Positions 41,943 to 49,918 of a stretch of DNA of 53,190 nucleotides are shown here, piece after piece (within the stretch, counting starts at the first letter, position 1; each line of letters opens with the position of its first letter). The notes under the pieces were generated by a model. It saw only the letters and a list, made by a program, of their open reading frames with translations, was not told where the DNA came from and made no database searches. A program made the translations under genes and the position numbers. Source of the stretch: Acidimicrobiia bacterium (GTDB lineage Bacteria > Actinomycetota > Acidimicrobiia > Acidimicrobiales > Aldehydirespiratoraceae); assembly GCA_022821685.1 (NCBI GenBank), contig JAJEDD010000007.1:1-53190 (forward strand). The letters run 5' to 3'.

Positions 41943-42755
41943 GTGCCGATCCTTCACGCCGTCGTGCTGGGCATCGTCCAGGGCCTCACCGAGTTCCTGC
42001 CGGTGTCCTCCAGCGGACATCTGATCCTGGTCCGCTGGCTGTTCGGCTGGGACGAGCTGACCGGCGACGCGGCCACCGCCTTCGATGTGGCCGTCCATGT
42101 GGGCACCCTGGTAGGAGCGACCGCCTATCTGCGCCGTGACGTCGCAACCTGCGCCACCGCCGCGCTGGCGCCGCTGCTGGGCCGCGGGCCGCTCGGGACC
42201 GACGGCCGGGTCGGCTGGTCGCTGGCGCTGTCGGCCGTGCCCGCCGGGATTGTCGGGGTGGCCGCGGGCGACGCCCTGCGGGGCTCCGACCGCATCGCGC
42301 TGGTGGCGGTGGCCCTGATCGTGTTCGGGCTGCTGCTGGGCGCCTCGGACCGGTGGGCCGAGCGGCGCGCCCAATCCGACTTCGGCCCGTGGCACGCGGT
42401 GCTCATGGGCGCGGGCCAGGCACTCGCCCTCCAACCCGGAGTGTCGCGCGCTGGTGTGACCATGACCGTGGCCCGCAGTCTCGGCTACAGCCGGGAGGCC
42501 GCGGTGCGGCTGGCCTTCCTGATGAGCCTGCCCGTGATCGCCGGTGCCGGCGTCTACGGGCTGCTCGGGCTGAGCGTCCCGGAGCCGCTGTGGCCCGCGC
42601 TGGCCGCCGGGGCCGGGTCTTCGCTGGTCACTGGCTGGGCAGCGGTGTGGGCAACCACCAAGATCGCGGCCCGCACCGGCATGGGGCCCTTCGTCGCCTA
42701 CCGGGTGCTGGCCGGGGCCGCGGTCCTGGCCCTACTCGCCACCGGCCTGCGCTGA
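41943..42755 (+). CDS. uppP: Undecaprenyl-diphosphatase
   Basis: UppP/BacA (270 aa, polytopic) recycles undecaprenyl pyrophosphate for peptidoglycan synthesis and confers basal bacitracin tolerance. Signature 1 GIVQGLTEFLPVSSSGHLIL is at residues 10-29 and signature 2 QPGVSRAGVTMT near 165. GTG start at 41943. It overlaps the 3' end of the convergent SAF-domain gene by 24 bp. Confidence 0.95.
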   Translation: MPILHAVVLGIVQGLTEFLPVSSSGHLILVRWLFGWDELTGDAATAFDVAVHVGTLVGATAYLRRDVATCATAALAPLLGRGPLGTDGRVGWSLALSAVPAGIVGVAAGDALRGSDRIALVAVALIVFGLLLGASDRWAERRAQSDFGPWHAVLMGAGQALALQPGVSRAGVTMTVARSLGYSREAAVRLAFLMSLPVIAGAGVYGLLGLSVPEPLWPALAAGAGSSLVTGWAAVWATTKIAARTGMGPFVAYRVLAGAAVLALLATGLR

Positions 42756-43181
42756 CTGGGGCACCAGCACCAGCATCACTCCACCGGTGGCCAGGGCGTC
42801 GACGGTGGCGTCCACCTGCTCGTCGGGCACGGCCACCACCACCTCGCCGTCGGCAGCGTCGACGATCAGCGCGCCGCGCACCACCGCGGCACCGTCGAGC
42901 ACGGCGTGGACGTCCACCCGGTCCTGGGTGGAGAACACTCCGCTGGTGACGGGAATCAGAACGCCGCGTGTGCCCGGCGGGAGCAGCCCGGCCGGCCCCG
43001 GCGGCGCAGTCACCGTCGGCGGGGGCGCCGGGTCGGTCGGTGACTCCCGCAATGTGATCACCACGGCCACCGCCGCGCCGCCCGCGGCGAGCCAGCGAAC
43101 CCAGCGATGGCGGTACAGCATCGCCTGGATCCGCGCCATCGTGCTGCGGCCGTCTCGGGCGCTGGGTCTGGTGGGCGACAT
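42732..43181 (-). CDS. SAF-domain (CpaB-like) protein
   Basis: A 149-aa protein with one TM segment (VRWLAAGGAAVAVVITL, about 28-44), a Pro-rich linker and a SAF-like domain (LPPGTRGVLIPVTSGVFSTQ, VDVHAVLDG and EVVVAVPDEQVDATVDAL). SAF domains occur in CpaB/RcpC pilus assembly and FlgA proteins. It is short for CpaB and stands outside any pilus cluster here, so the role is unclear. ATG 43181. It follows the FmdB-type gene by 82 bp on the same strand. Confidence 0.65.
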   Translation of the reverse strand: MSPTRPSARDGRSTMARIQAMLYRHRWVRWLAAGGAAVAVVITLRESPTDPAPPPTVTAPPGPAGLLPPGTRGVLIPVTSGVFSTQDRVDVHAVLDGAAVVRGALIVDAADGEVVVAVPDEQVDATVDALATGGVMLVLVPQSAQAGGE

Positions 43182-43263
43182 CGGGGCCTCCGGGTGGGCG
43201 CGGACGGCCCACGGTCGGGGCGGCGCCGCGTCGGATGCGGTGCCGGGCCGCGGCGGCGGCGAG

Positions 43264-43680
43264 TCAGCTAGTCGAAGACGACGACGCGCCGGCGTCGGCC
43301 TTCGACCGTCCCGAAGCCGAGTCGGCGCCCGACTTCGAACCCGAATCGGAAGACGACGACGAGGAGTCCTTCGACGAGGAACTCTTCGACTCTGAGGAGT
43401 CCTTCGACGACGAGTCCTTCGACTCCGAGGCGCCGTTGGACGATGCCTTCTCCTTGCGGCGATCCTGGGCGATGGATCCGTGGTCGTTCTTGTAGAAGCC
43501 GTCGCCCTTGAAGGCGATGGCCACTCCGCTGAACACCTTCTTGACGGGGCCCTCACCGGGCGAGACGCAGGAAGCCGGGCCACCCTGGGGCGGGCAGACC
43601 GAGAGCGTGTCGTCGCTGAACGACTGCCGCATCTCGAACTGCGAAGTGCAGCGCTCGCAGCGGTAGTCGTACACCGGCAC
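43264..43680 (-). CDS. FmdB-type zinc-ribbon protein with Ser/Lys/Asp-rich tail
   Basis: A 138-aa protein. The N-terminal ribbon starts PVYDYRCERCTSQFEMRQ, with the second Cys cluster spaced out as SVCPPQGGPASC; KVFSGVAIAFKGDGFYKND completes the FmdB regulator-like domain. From about residue 75 the chain is low complexity, rich in KDSS and SDSGSKSG. GTG 43680 is chosen; upstream sequence is the dispersed repeat. The function of this widespread family is not known beyond a putative regulatory role. Confidence 0.82.
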   Translation of the reverse strand: MPVYDYRCERCTSQFEMRQSFSDDTLSVCPPQGGPASCVSPGEGPVKKVFSGVAIAFKGDGFYKNDHGSIAQDRRKEKASSNGASESKDSSSKDSSESKSSSSKDSSSSSSDSGSKSGADSASGRSKADAGASSSSTS

Positions 43681-43734
43681 GGCGGCGAAGGATAACGCCA
43701 CCGCCCGCGGATCGGACTGCCCACCCGCTCGGCG

Positions 43735-43858
43735 TTCATGTCCGCTCTTGTTCGCTTCGCTCACGGGCCGCCCAAACCCCAGCGTCACAGCCCACGGCCT
43801 CGCTGCGCGTCTCGCGTGTGTCCGCGGATCGGCTGTTCACCCGCTCGGCCTCTAGTAT
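43735..43858. repeat. Dispersed intergenic repeat, inverted copy
   Basis: TGTCCGCTCTTGTTCGCTTC, GCTCACGGGCCGCCCAAACC and CACAGCCCACGGCCTCGC follow the family in reverse orientation, ending TCGGCCTCTAG just before plsY. Confidence 0.85.
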
Positions 43859-43864
43859 CCGGGC

Positions 43865-44449
43865 GTGACGGTGTGGATGGGGGTGGCCTTCGTCGTCGCC
43901 TACGCCGCGGGCATGTTTCCCACCGCCGGGCTGGTGGGCCACAGGATCGGACGCGACCCCAGCCGCGAGGGCTCGGGCAACCCCGGCGCCAGCAACATCT
44001 ACCGCTTGGGCGGGCGACTGGCGGGCGTGGCCGTGGCCTTGGGCGACATGGCCAAGGGCGCGGCGCCCGTCGGCGCGGCTCTGCTGCTGTGGGACCGGCC
44101 CGAGGCCCTGGCGGCATGGATCGGCGCGGTGGCGGGCCATGTGTGGCCGGTGCTGCGCAAGTTCCGGGGCGGCAAGGGCATGGCCACCGCGGGAGGCGGC
44201 GGCATCGTGCTCGACCCGATCATGGGCGCCATCTGCGTGGTGGTGTTCTTCGGCATGGTGCGCCTCACCAGGGTGGCCGCGCTGGGCTCGCTGAGCGTGG
44301 GCGTCACCTACCCGGTGCTGGCGCTGGTGTTCGGGTGGCCCGCGGCCGAGGTGATCGTGGCCGCGCTGGTGATGGGGGTGATGGCCATGCGCCACCACGG
44401 CAATATCGTGCGACTGTGGCGCGGCACCGAGCGCAAGCTCAAGACATGA
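43865..44449 (+). CDS. plsY: Glycerol-3-phosphate acyltransferase
   Basis: PlsY (194 aa) transfers acyl from acyl-phosphate to glycerol-3-phosphate, the first step of phospholipid synthesis. Multi-pass membrane protein. Motifs: EGSGNPGASNIYRLGG near residue 36 (motif 1), GHVWPVLRKFRGGKGMATAG near 90 (motif 2, substrate loop) and MRHHGNIVRLWRGTE (motif 3). GTG start at 43865. The family's usual first motif region SIPTG-like is present as MFPTAGLVG. Confidence 0.93.
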   Translation: MTVWMGVAFVVAYAAGMFPTAGLVGHRIGRDPSREGSGNPGASNIYRLGGRLAGVAVALGDMAKGAAPVGAALLLWDRPEALAAWIGAVAGHVWPVLRKFRGGKGMATAGGGGIVLDPIMGAICVVVFFGMVRLTRVAALGSLSVGVTYPVLALVFGWPAAEVIVAALVMGVMAMRHHGNIVRLWRGTERKLKT

Positions 44450-44564
44450 CCCCGACTACGAGGGCAAGCGCACCTGCGGGCGCGACCCCGAGTTCGGGTG
44501 AGCGGCGGGCCTCTCTTGTGAGCAAGGGCCGGGCTGCGGGTGCGACCCCGAGGCGGGGCCGGGC

Positions 44565-45773
44565 GTGATCTCGCTGGCGGAGGCCCGGGCCCATGTGCTG
44601 GAGCGGGTCGAGACGCTGCCCTCCCGCCGGTTCGGGCTGGCCGAGGCGCTGGGCTTGGTGCTGGCCGAGCCGGTGTCGTCCTCAGAGCCGATCCCCGGCT
44701 TCGCCAACACCGCCATGGACGGCTACGCCGTGCGGGCCGACGACACTGCGGCCGCGCCGGTCGAGCTGGACGTGGTGGGCACCATCGGCGCGGGCGACGA
44801 CGGCTCGCTGCGGGTCGGGTCGGGCCAGGCGGCCCGCATCATGACCGGTGCGCCCATCCCCGACGGCGCCGACGCAGTGGTGAAGGTGGAGCTGACCCGC
44901 CGCCTCGACGGCGCCGACGACCGGGTGCTGGTGGAGGCCGCGGTCAAGCCCGGCAACCACATCCGCCATCCCGGCGAGGACGTGGCCGCGGGCGAGCGGG
45001 TGCTGGAGGCCGGAACGGTGGTGACGCCGGGCCGGATCGGCCTGCTGGCCGCGGTGGGCGCCTACGAGGTGGCCGCCTGCGGCCGCCCCCGGGTGGGGGT
45101 GCTCTCCACCGGCGACGAGTTGGCCGACACCGCCGAGCCGCTGCGCCGGGGCCAGATCCGCGACACCAACCGCCGCACGCTGCTGGGGCTGGTGGCCGAG
45201 GCTGGCTTCGAGGGGGTGGATCTGGGCATCGCCCGCGACGACCCCGAACACATCGAGCGGTCGTTCCGGGCCGGCGTGGCCGACTGCGACGCGGTGCTGT
45301 CGTCGGGCGGCGTGTCGATGGGCGACTTCGACTATGTGAAGGTGGTGCTCGACCGCATCGGCGACATGCGCTGGATGCAGATCGCCATCAAGCCGGCCAA
45401 GCCGTTCGCTTTCGGCATCGTCGACGGCACTCCCGTGTTCGGGCTGCCGGGCAACCCGGTGTCGTCGATGGTGAGCTTCGAGCTGCTGGCCAAGCCGGCG
45501 CTGCGGGCCATGGCCGGCTTCGCACCGCCCGAGCTCGGCCCACAGACGGTGCGAGCCGTCAGCGACGGCGATCTCGGCCACCGCCGCGACGGCAAGACCC
45601 ACTACGTGCGGGTGGCGGCCACCCGAGACGAGCGGGGCGTGCTGCACGTCGCCCGCTCCGGCGGCCAGGGCTCGCACCAACTGGCCGCCATGACCCGGGC
45701 CGATGCGCTGGCGGTGGTGCCCGACGGCGCGGAGGTCACAGACGGCGATCCGGTCGACGTGATCCTGCTCTGA
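44565..45773 (+). CDS. moeA: Molybdopterin molybdotransferase
   Basis: MoeA (402 aa) inserts molybdate into adenylated molybdopterin. Landmarks: NTAMDGYAVRADD near residue 46, TGAPIPDGADAVVKVE near 92, VGVLSTGDEL near 178, LSSGGVSMGDFDYVK near 245 and the GLPGNPVSSMVSFELL block near 293. GTG 44565. It converges with moaC, giving a molybdenum cofactor cluster with moaA and moaC on the other strand. The 115 bp upstream contain two GCGACCCCGAG direct repeats. Confidence 0.95.
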   Translation: MISLAEARAHVLERVETLPSRRFGLAEALGLVLAEPVSSSEPIPGFANTAMDGYAVRADDTAAAPVELDVVGTIGAGDDGSLRVGSGQAARIMTGAPIPDGADAVVKVELTRRLDGADDRVLVEAAVKPGNHIRHPGEDVAAGERVLEAGTVVTPGRIGLLAAVGAYEVAACGRPRVGVLSTGDELADTAEPLRRGQIRDTNRRTLLGLVAEAGFEGVDLGIARDDPEHIERSFRAGVADCDAVLSSGGVSMGDFDYVKVVLDRIGDMRWMQIAIKPAKPFAFGIVDGTPVFGLPGNPVSSMVSFELLAKPALRAMAGFAPPELGPQTVRAVSDGDLGHRRDGKTHYVRVAATRDERGVLHVARSGGQGSHQLAAMTRADALAVVPDGAEVTDGDPVDVILL

Positions 45774-45847
45774 CCCCAGTCAGGCCCGCGCCGCCAGCCG
45801 GCGCATCATCGCGCCCCCGCTGCGGATCGGCGCCTGCGACCAGACGT

Positions 45848-46321
45848 TCAGCGATCCTCGCGGCGGTAGGTGCCGGAGCGGCCGCCGGACTTCTCCCACA
45901 GGGCGATGTCGCCGATGGTCATCGACCGGTCCATCGACTTGCACATGTCGTAGACGGTGAGGGCGGCCACGCTGCAGGCGGTCAGCGCCTCCATCTCCAC
46001 CCCGGTGCGGTCGACGGTCTCCACCTGCGCCTCGATGCCCACGCTGTCTTCGCCCACCTCGAAGTCCACCGCCACCGAGCTCAGCGCCAGGCCGTGGCAC
46101 AGCGGGATGAGCTCCGAGGTCCGCTTGGCGGCCTGGATGCCGGCCACCCGGGCCACGGCCAGCACGTCGCCCTTGCCGATCTCGCCCGCCCCCAGGGCCC
46201 GAGCCACCTCGGGCGCCATCTGCACCCGGCCCCGGGCGACGGCTCGACGCTGGGTGGGCGCCTTCGAGGAGACGTCCACCATCCGAGCCCGGCCCTGCCC
46301 GTCGAGATGGTTGAAGCCCAC
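45848..46321 (-). CDS. moaC: Cyclic pyranopterin monophosphate synthase
   Basis: MoaC (157 aa) converts the MoaA product into cyclic pyranopterin monophosphate. Motifs: HLDGQGRARMVDVSSKAPTQ, SELIPLCHGLALSSVAVDFE near 88, and GVEMEALTACSVAALTVYDM with CKSMDRSM near 127. GTG 46321, 9 bp after moaA, so the two are cotranscribed. Confidence 0.95.
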   Translation of the reverse strand: MGFNHLDGQGRARMVDVSSKAPTQRRAVARGRVQMAPEVARALGAGEIGKGDVLAVARVAGIQAAKRTSELIPLCHGLALSSVAVDFEVGEDSVGIEAQVETVDRTGVEMEALTACSVAALTVYDMCKSMDRSMTIGDIALWEKSGGRSGTYRREDR

Positions 46322-46330
46322 GACGGACCT

Positions 46331-47314
46331 CTAGCCGCCGATCTGTGACATCGACCGGCGGGGCCGCACGAAGTGGACCCGGTTGATCTGGTGCCCGGCC
46401 CACTTGGACGCCACCGACTCGCCGACCGCGGCCGCGATCTCGTCGTCGCCCGCTCCGGATCGCAGCAGGGCCCGAACGTCGGTCTCGGTCACCGCGAACA
46501 GGCAGTTGCGGAACTGGCCGTCGGCGGTGAGCCGCACCCGGTCGCAGGTCGAGCAGAACGAGTCGCTGACCGAGGCCACGATCCCCACCGAGCCCGACCC
46601 GTCGGCGAACCGGTAGCGGGTGGCCGGGGCCGAAGTGCGCTCCACCGGCGCCACCGGACAGGCCCGGTTGACGCCAGCCAGGATCTCGTCCACCGGCACC
46701 ACCAGGTCGTTGTTCCAGATCCCGTCGGCGTCGAGGGGCATGAACTCGATGAAGCGGACCTCCACCCCCCGGCTGCGGCCGAAGTCGACGAAGTCGGCTA
46801 TCTCGTCGTCGTTCACGCCCCGCATCACCACGCAGTTGACCTTCACCGGATCGAAGCCCGCCGCGACCGCGGCGTCGATGCCTTCGAGCACCCTGGTGAG
46901 GCCGTCGCGCCGGGTGAGCTCGGCGAACCGCTCCGGGCGCAGCGAGTCGCACGACACGTTCACCCGCCGCAGGCCCGCGGCGTGCAGCTCGGCGGCCAGC
47001 AGCGGCAGCGACACCCCGTTGGTGGTCAGGGCGAGGTCGGTGCCAAGCTCCGACAGCATCTTCACCAGCACCGGCAGGTTGGCCCTCACCGTGGGCTCGC
47101 CGCCGGTGAGGCGGATGCCGTCGACGCCGTAGCGCTCGACCATGATGCGGGCCACCCGGGCGATCTCCTCGAAGGTCAGCAGATCGTGGCGGGGCACCCA
47201 CTCCAGCCCCTCGGCGGGCATGCAGTAGGTGCAGCGGAAGTTGCACCGGTCGGTCACCGAGATGCGCAGGTCGCGGTGGACTCTCCCGAAGCTGTCAACC
47301 AGTGGGGCCGCCAT
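46331..47314 (-). CDS. moaA: GTP 3',8-cyclase (radical SAM)
   Basis: MoaA (327 aa) starts molybdopterin synthesis by rearranging GTP. The radical-SAM cluster motif is CNFRCTYCM near residue 23, followed by RLTGGEPTVR. The second, C-terminal 4Fe-4S cluster is represented by FCSTCDRVRLTADGQFRNCL near 255. The typical double-glycine C-terminus is present (QIGG). ATG 47314 fits the family N-terminus DSFGRVHRDLRISVTDRC. First gene of the moaA-moaC unit. Confidence 0.96.
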   Translation of the reverse strand: MAAPLVDSFGRVHRDLRISVTDRCNFRCTYCMPAEGLEWVPRHDLLTFEEIARVARIMVERYGVDGIRLTGGEPTVRANLPVLVKMLSELGTDLALTTNGVSLPLLAAELHAAGLRRVNVSCDSLRPERFAELTRRDGLTRVLEGIDAAVAAGFDPVKVNCVVMRGVNDDEIADFVDFGRSRGVEVRFIEFMPLDADGIWNNDLVVPVDEILAGVNRACPVAPVERTSAPATRYRFADGSGSVGIVASVSDSFCSTCDRVRLTADGQFRNCLFAVTETDVRALLRSGAGDDEIAAAVGESVASKWAGHQINRVHFVRPRRSMSQIGG

Positions 47315-47575
47315 CGCCCCGCAGGCTAGCGCCGCACTCGCGGGCCAGGCGAGGCCCGGTGTCCGAGACCGAGAGCGAGCGCAAGATGGTGCGCGGGGCG
47401 TAGCGCATGTTCTTGTAGGTGCGCGAGGGTCCACCACTGGGCCGGTCTCACATGTCATTCTGGTGGGGTCGTCGTGTGCATGTACGGGTCGTCAAAGCGG
47501 CGGTGCGGTGCGCCAGTGCGTGCCGTGAGCAGCGTCGGCGACCCGATTCGTGCGTACGAGGAGGAGGATCTACCA

Positions 47576-48118
47576 GTGACCCTGATCGTGTTGGTAGTGC
47601 TGGCCGCGGCTTGGCTGGGGTACTTCGCGCTGTGGTTCCGGGAGAAGCGGACGTCGGGGCTTCGGCGCAGCGACGGTTTGGTTGACGTGGGCCGGTCCTT
47701 CAGCGGATCCGCCGTGGCCGCCGGCCGGGATCGAGCCCCCCTGACAGGGTTCGGAGCCGTCGCAGGCCTCGGCGCGGGAGCAGGCTTCGGTGCCGGCGGC
47801 GGCTTGGGCCCATGGAGCCTCCAAGATCTGCTGGAGCCGCCCCGGAGCCGCCGGCAGGCCCTCCGCCGCCGCCGCCGTGTGGCCGCAGTGCTGCTGGCGG
47901 CGGCGCTTGTGTCGCTGCTGGCCGTGCCCGTGGTCGGCTCGGTCGCCCTGGCCGTGCATGTGATCGTCGACCTGGTGCTGGTGCTGTTCGCCTTCGGCTC
48001 GCTCAACCGCCAGCCGAACCCGGCGGCAACCCTGGCCGAGGTGCGGGTGCTTTATCCCGACCGGCCCGCTCCCAGCGAAGCGGCCGCCGTGCCCCTGCGA
48101 CCGGTAGCCAACGGCTGA
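47576..48118 (+). CDS. Hypothetical membrane protein
   Basis: A 180-aa protein from GTG 47576, preceded by a strong GAGGAGGAGGATC ribosome site. TM1 is about residues 2-20 (LIVLVVLAAAWLGYFALWF), then an Arg-rich and Gly/Ala-rich linker, and two adjacent hydrophobic stretches near 104-140 (VAAVLLAAALVSLLAVPVVG and LAVHVIVDLVLVLFAFGSL). The tail is cytoplasmic or periplasmic with no motif. It resembles the common actinobacterial small membrane proteins of unknown function; no family is assigned. The gap 47315-47575 shows no gene. Confidence 0.65.
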   Translation: MTLIVLVVLAAAWLGYFALWFREKRTSGLRRSDGLVDVGRSFSGSAVAAGRDRAPLTGFGAVAGLGAGAGFGAGGGLGPWSLQDLLEPPRSRRQALRRRRRVAAVLLAAALVSLLAVPVVGSVALAVHVIVDLVLVLFAFGSLNRQPNPAATLAEVRVLYPDRPAPSEAAAVPLRPVANG

Positions 48119-48205
48119 CCCACCTGCAGGCGATCCAAGCCTCGCCTCCGGCACGCTCCCGCCGCCCCACGTTTTCGATGCGCCGCTAAACTCTCGGCTT
48201 CCCGC

Positions 48206-48279
48206 GGGGGTGTAGCTCAGTTGGCTAGAGCGCCTCGGTCGCATCGAGGAGGCCAGGGGTTCGAATCCCCTCACCTCCA
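48206..48279 (+). tRNA. tRNA-Ala (anticodon CGC)
   Basis: The acceptor GGGGGTG (48206-48212) pairs with CACCTCC (48272-48278) and includes the G3:U70 wobble that specifies alanine. The anticodon stem CCTCG/CGAGG encloses GTCGCAT, giving CGC. The T-loop is TTCGAAT. CCA is not encoded (CCG follows). Confidence 0.93.
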
Positions 48280-48333
48280 CCGCTGGCCAACGCGCCAAAC
48301 CAGCCTCTGCACACGCGCAAACCGACAGCGGCG

Positions 48334-49653
48334 TTATGGGCCGAGGGCGGTGATTGGGACCACTGTCACGCCCTCGGGGTGCTCGTACCCGTATCCGCCG
48401 GCTGTCACCACCATCAGCCGCGAGGGTTTGCCCGTGCGGTCGGCATCGATTCGCTTGTGCAGCCGTTTGAGGCTGTCGACGGCGGCGTCGATGGCGGACT
48501 TGCCGCCCAGTTTGACCTCTACGGCGAGCCATCGGCCGTCGGCGCGGCGCACGATGGCGTCCACCTCCAGGCCGTCGCTGTCGCGGTAGTGGGAGATCTC
48601 GCAGCCTGAGGCCTGGCCGTACACTCGCAGGTCGCGCACCACCAGCGACTCGAAGAGCAGACCTGCGAACTTGAGGTCGGCCATGACCGCGTCGGGCGTG
48701 GCGGCGAGGGCCGCGGCGGCGAGAGACGGATCGGTGAAGTGCCGTTTGGGGGCATTGCGCAGCGCCGAGCGTGAAGTTATGTGGGGCCTCCATGCCGGAA
48801 GGTCCTCCACCACGAACAGGCGCGCCAGCGCGGCCATGTACGCCGACACGGTTCGACGGTCGATGCCGGGATCGTCTGCGGCGGTGTCGGCTGCGAGCGT
48901 GGCGAAGCTCGCCTCGGACGCGACGTTGCGGGCCACTGACTCCAGCAGCCGGCGAACCCCGGCGGGGTTGCGCGACACGCCGTCCACTCGGGAAACGTCG
49001 GTACGGCTGATCTCGTCGAGGTAGCCCCTCAGCACCGTCAGCGAGGCTGACGAGTCGGCGTCCCTCCGCACCAGGGCCGGCCATCCTCCCCGGCAGGCTG
49101 CCGACATGATCTCACCTAGGTGCCGGCCCGAGTCTGCGGCCGAGCGCCGTCCCGGCTCGAACAGCCCCGCCAGCGAGATGTCGCCGCTGGACTCGCCCGA
49201 CTCGAACAGGCTCATGGGCCGCATGCGTATTCGGAGCACCCTTCCCGCACCGGAGTGGCGGGTGATGTCGTCGGGAGGATCGGCCGATCCGGTGAGGATG
49301 AACTGGCCGGGCAGCCCACGGTCGTCGCAGGCTCGCCGCATCGGATTCCAGATGTCGGGGGCGAACTGCCACTCGTCGAGCAGCAGCGGCGCGGGCCCGT
49401 CGAGCAGAACCTCTGGATCGAGGTTGGCCGCGAGCCGGGACCGAACGGTGGAGTCCAGCATCACCTCGCTCGCCGAGAAATGCCGCCCGGTCCATGTCTT
49501 CCCACAGGCCCGCGGACCCTCGACCAGCACAGCCGCGGAAGCCCGCAACGCCTCCTTCATCTCGGCGTCTACTACCCGCGGCAGGTATGCGCTCGGCGAT
49601 GCGGATCCCTCAGACGCCGGTTCCGGATGCTTGGACGAGCGGCTGCTTCGCAT
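48334..49653 (-). CDS. DUF4143-type AAA ATPase
   Basis: A 439-aa ATPase of the AAA_14/DUF4143 family. The Walker A is EGPRACGKTWTGR near residue 45, the Walker B LLLDEWQFAPDIW near 90, and sensor-1 FILTGSADPP near 118. The DUF4143 C-terminal domain carries a PD-(D/E)XK-like core: LEVDAIVRRADGRWLAVEVKLGGKS near 370. These proteins occur in large families and are often solitary; functions remain unclear. It diverges from a related gene at 49919 across a repeat-filled promoter. Confidence 0.85.
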   Translation of the reverse strand: MRSSRSSKHPEPASEGSASPSAYLPRVVDAEMKEALRASAAVLVEGPRACGKTWTGRHFSASEVMLDSTVRSRLAANLDPEVLLDGPAPLLLDEWQFAPDIWNPMRRACDDRGLPGQFILTGSADPPDDITRHSGAGRVLRIRMRPMSLFESGESSGDISLAGLFEPGRRSAADSGRHLGEIMSAACRGGWPALVRRDADSSASLTVLRGYLDEISRTDVSRVDGVSRNPAGVRRLLESVARNVASEASFATLAADTAADDPGIDRRTVSAYMAALARLFVVEDLPAWRPHITSRSALRNAPKRHFTDPSLAAAALAATPDAVMADLKFAGLLFESLVVRDLRVYGQASGCEISHYRDSDGLEVDAIVRRADGRWLAVEVKLGGKSAIDAAVDSLKRLHKRIDADRTGKPSRLMVVTAGGYGYEHPEGVTVVPITALGP

Positions 49654-49672
49654 GCCGCCAGGCTATCGCATG

Positions 49673-49706
49673 CCCATATATGGGCGTATCAATGATCCAT
49701 ATATGG
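49673..49706. promoter_or_regulatory. Two CCATATATGG palindromes
   Basis: CCCATATATGGG at 49673-49684 and CCATATATGG at 49697-49706 are perfect palindromes with centres 23 bp apart, 20-54 bp upstream of the minus-strand DUF4143 start. They look like operator sites for a dimeric repressor or autoregulation. Confidence 0.5.
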
Positions 49707-49781
49707 GACATTGGACTGGCTGGCACGGCCGCAGGTGTAGGTGTCGCCCCTCATGCCGCACCCGGTCAGCAGGGTCGGTGA

Positions 49782-49896
49782 TGCGCCAAACCGACATCGG
49801 GAGATGCGCCAAACCGACATTGCAACCTGCGCCAAACCGACATCGGGAGATGCGCCAAACCGACATTGCAACCTGCGCAAAATCGACATCGACTAC
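49782..49896. repeat. Exact 23-bp tandem array, five units (A-B-A-B-A')
   Basis: TGCGCCAAACCGACAT starts at 49782, 49805, 49828 and 49851, and a diverged copy TGCGCAAAATCGACAT at 49874; every step is 23 bp. The 7-bp spacers alternate CGGGAGA, TGCAACC, CGGGAGA, TGCAACC (as read after CGACAT with a shared base), so the true unit is a 46-bp doublet. The array ends 22 bp before the GTG of the plus-strand ATPase. Confidence 0.93.
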
Positions 49897-49918
49897 TGCG
49901 TATGCGTAGTATGCGACG

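Noticed and set aside
47455..49084. Long minus-strand frames over tRNA-Ala and the 47576 gene
   Set aside because: They run through a tRNA gene and opposite a gene with a strong ribosome-binding site; composition is shadow-like.
49782..49896. CRISPR array
   Set aside because: Spacers are 7 bp and alternate between two sequences; the repeats are 16 bp and no cas gene is near. It is a simple tandem array.
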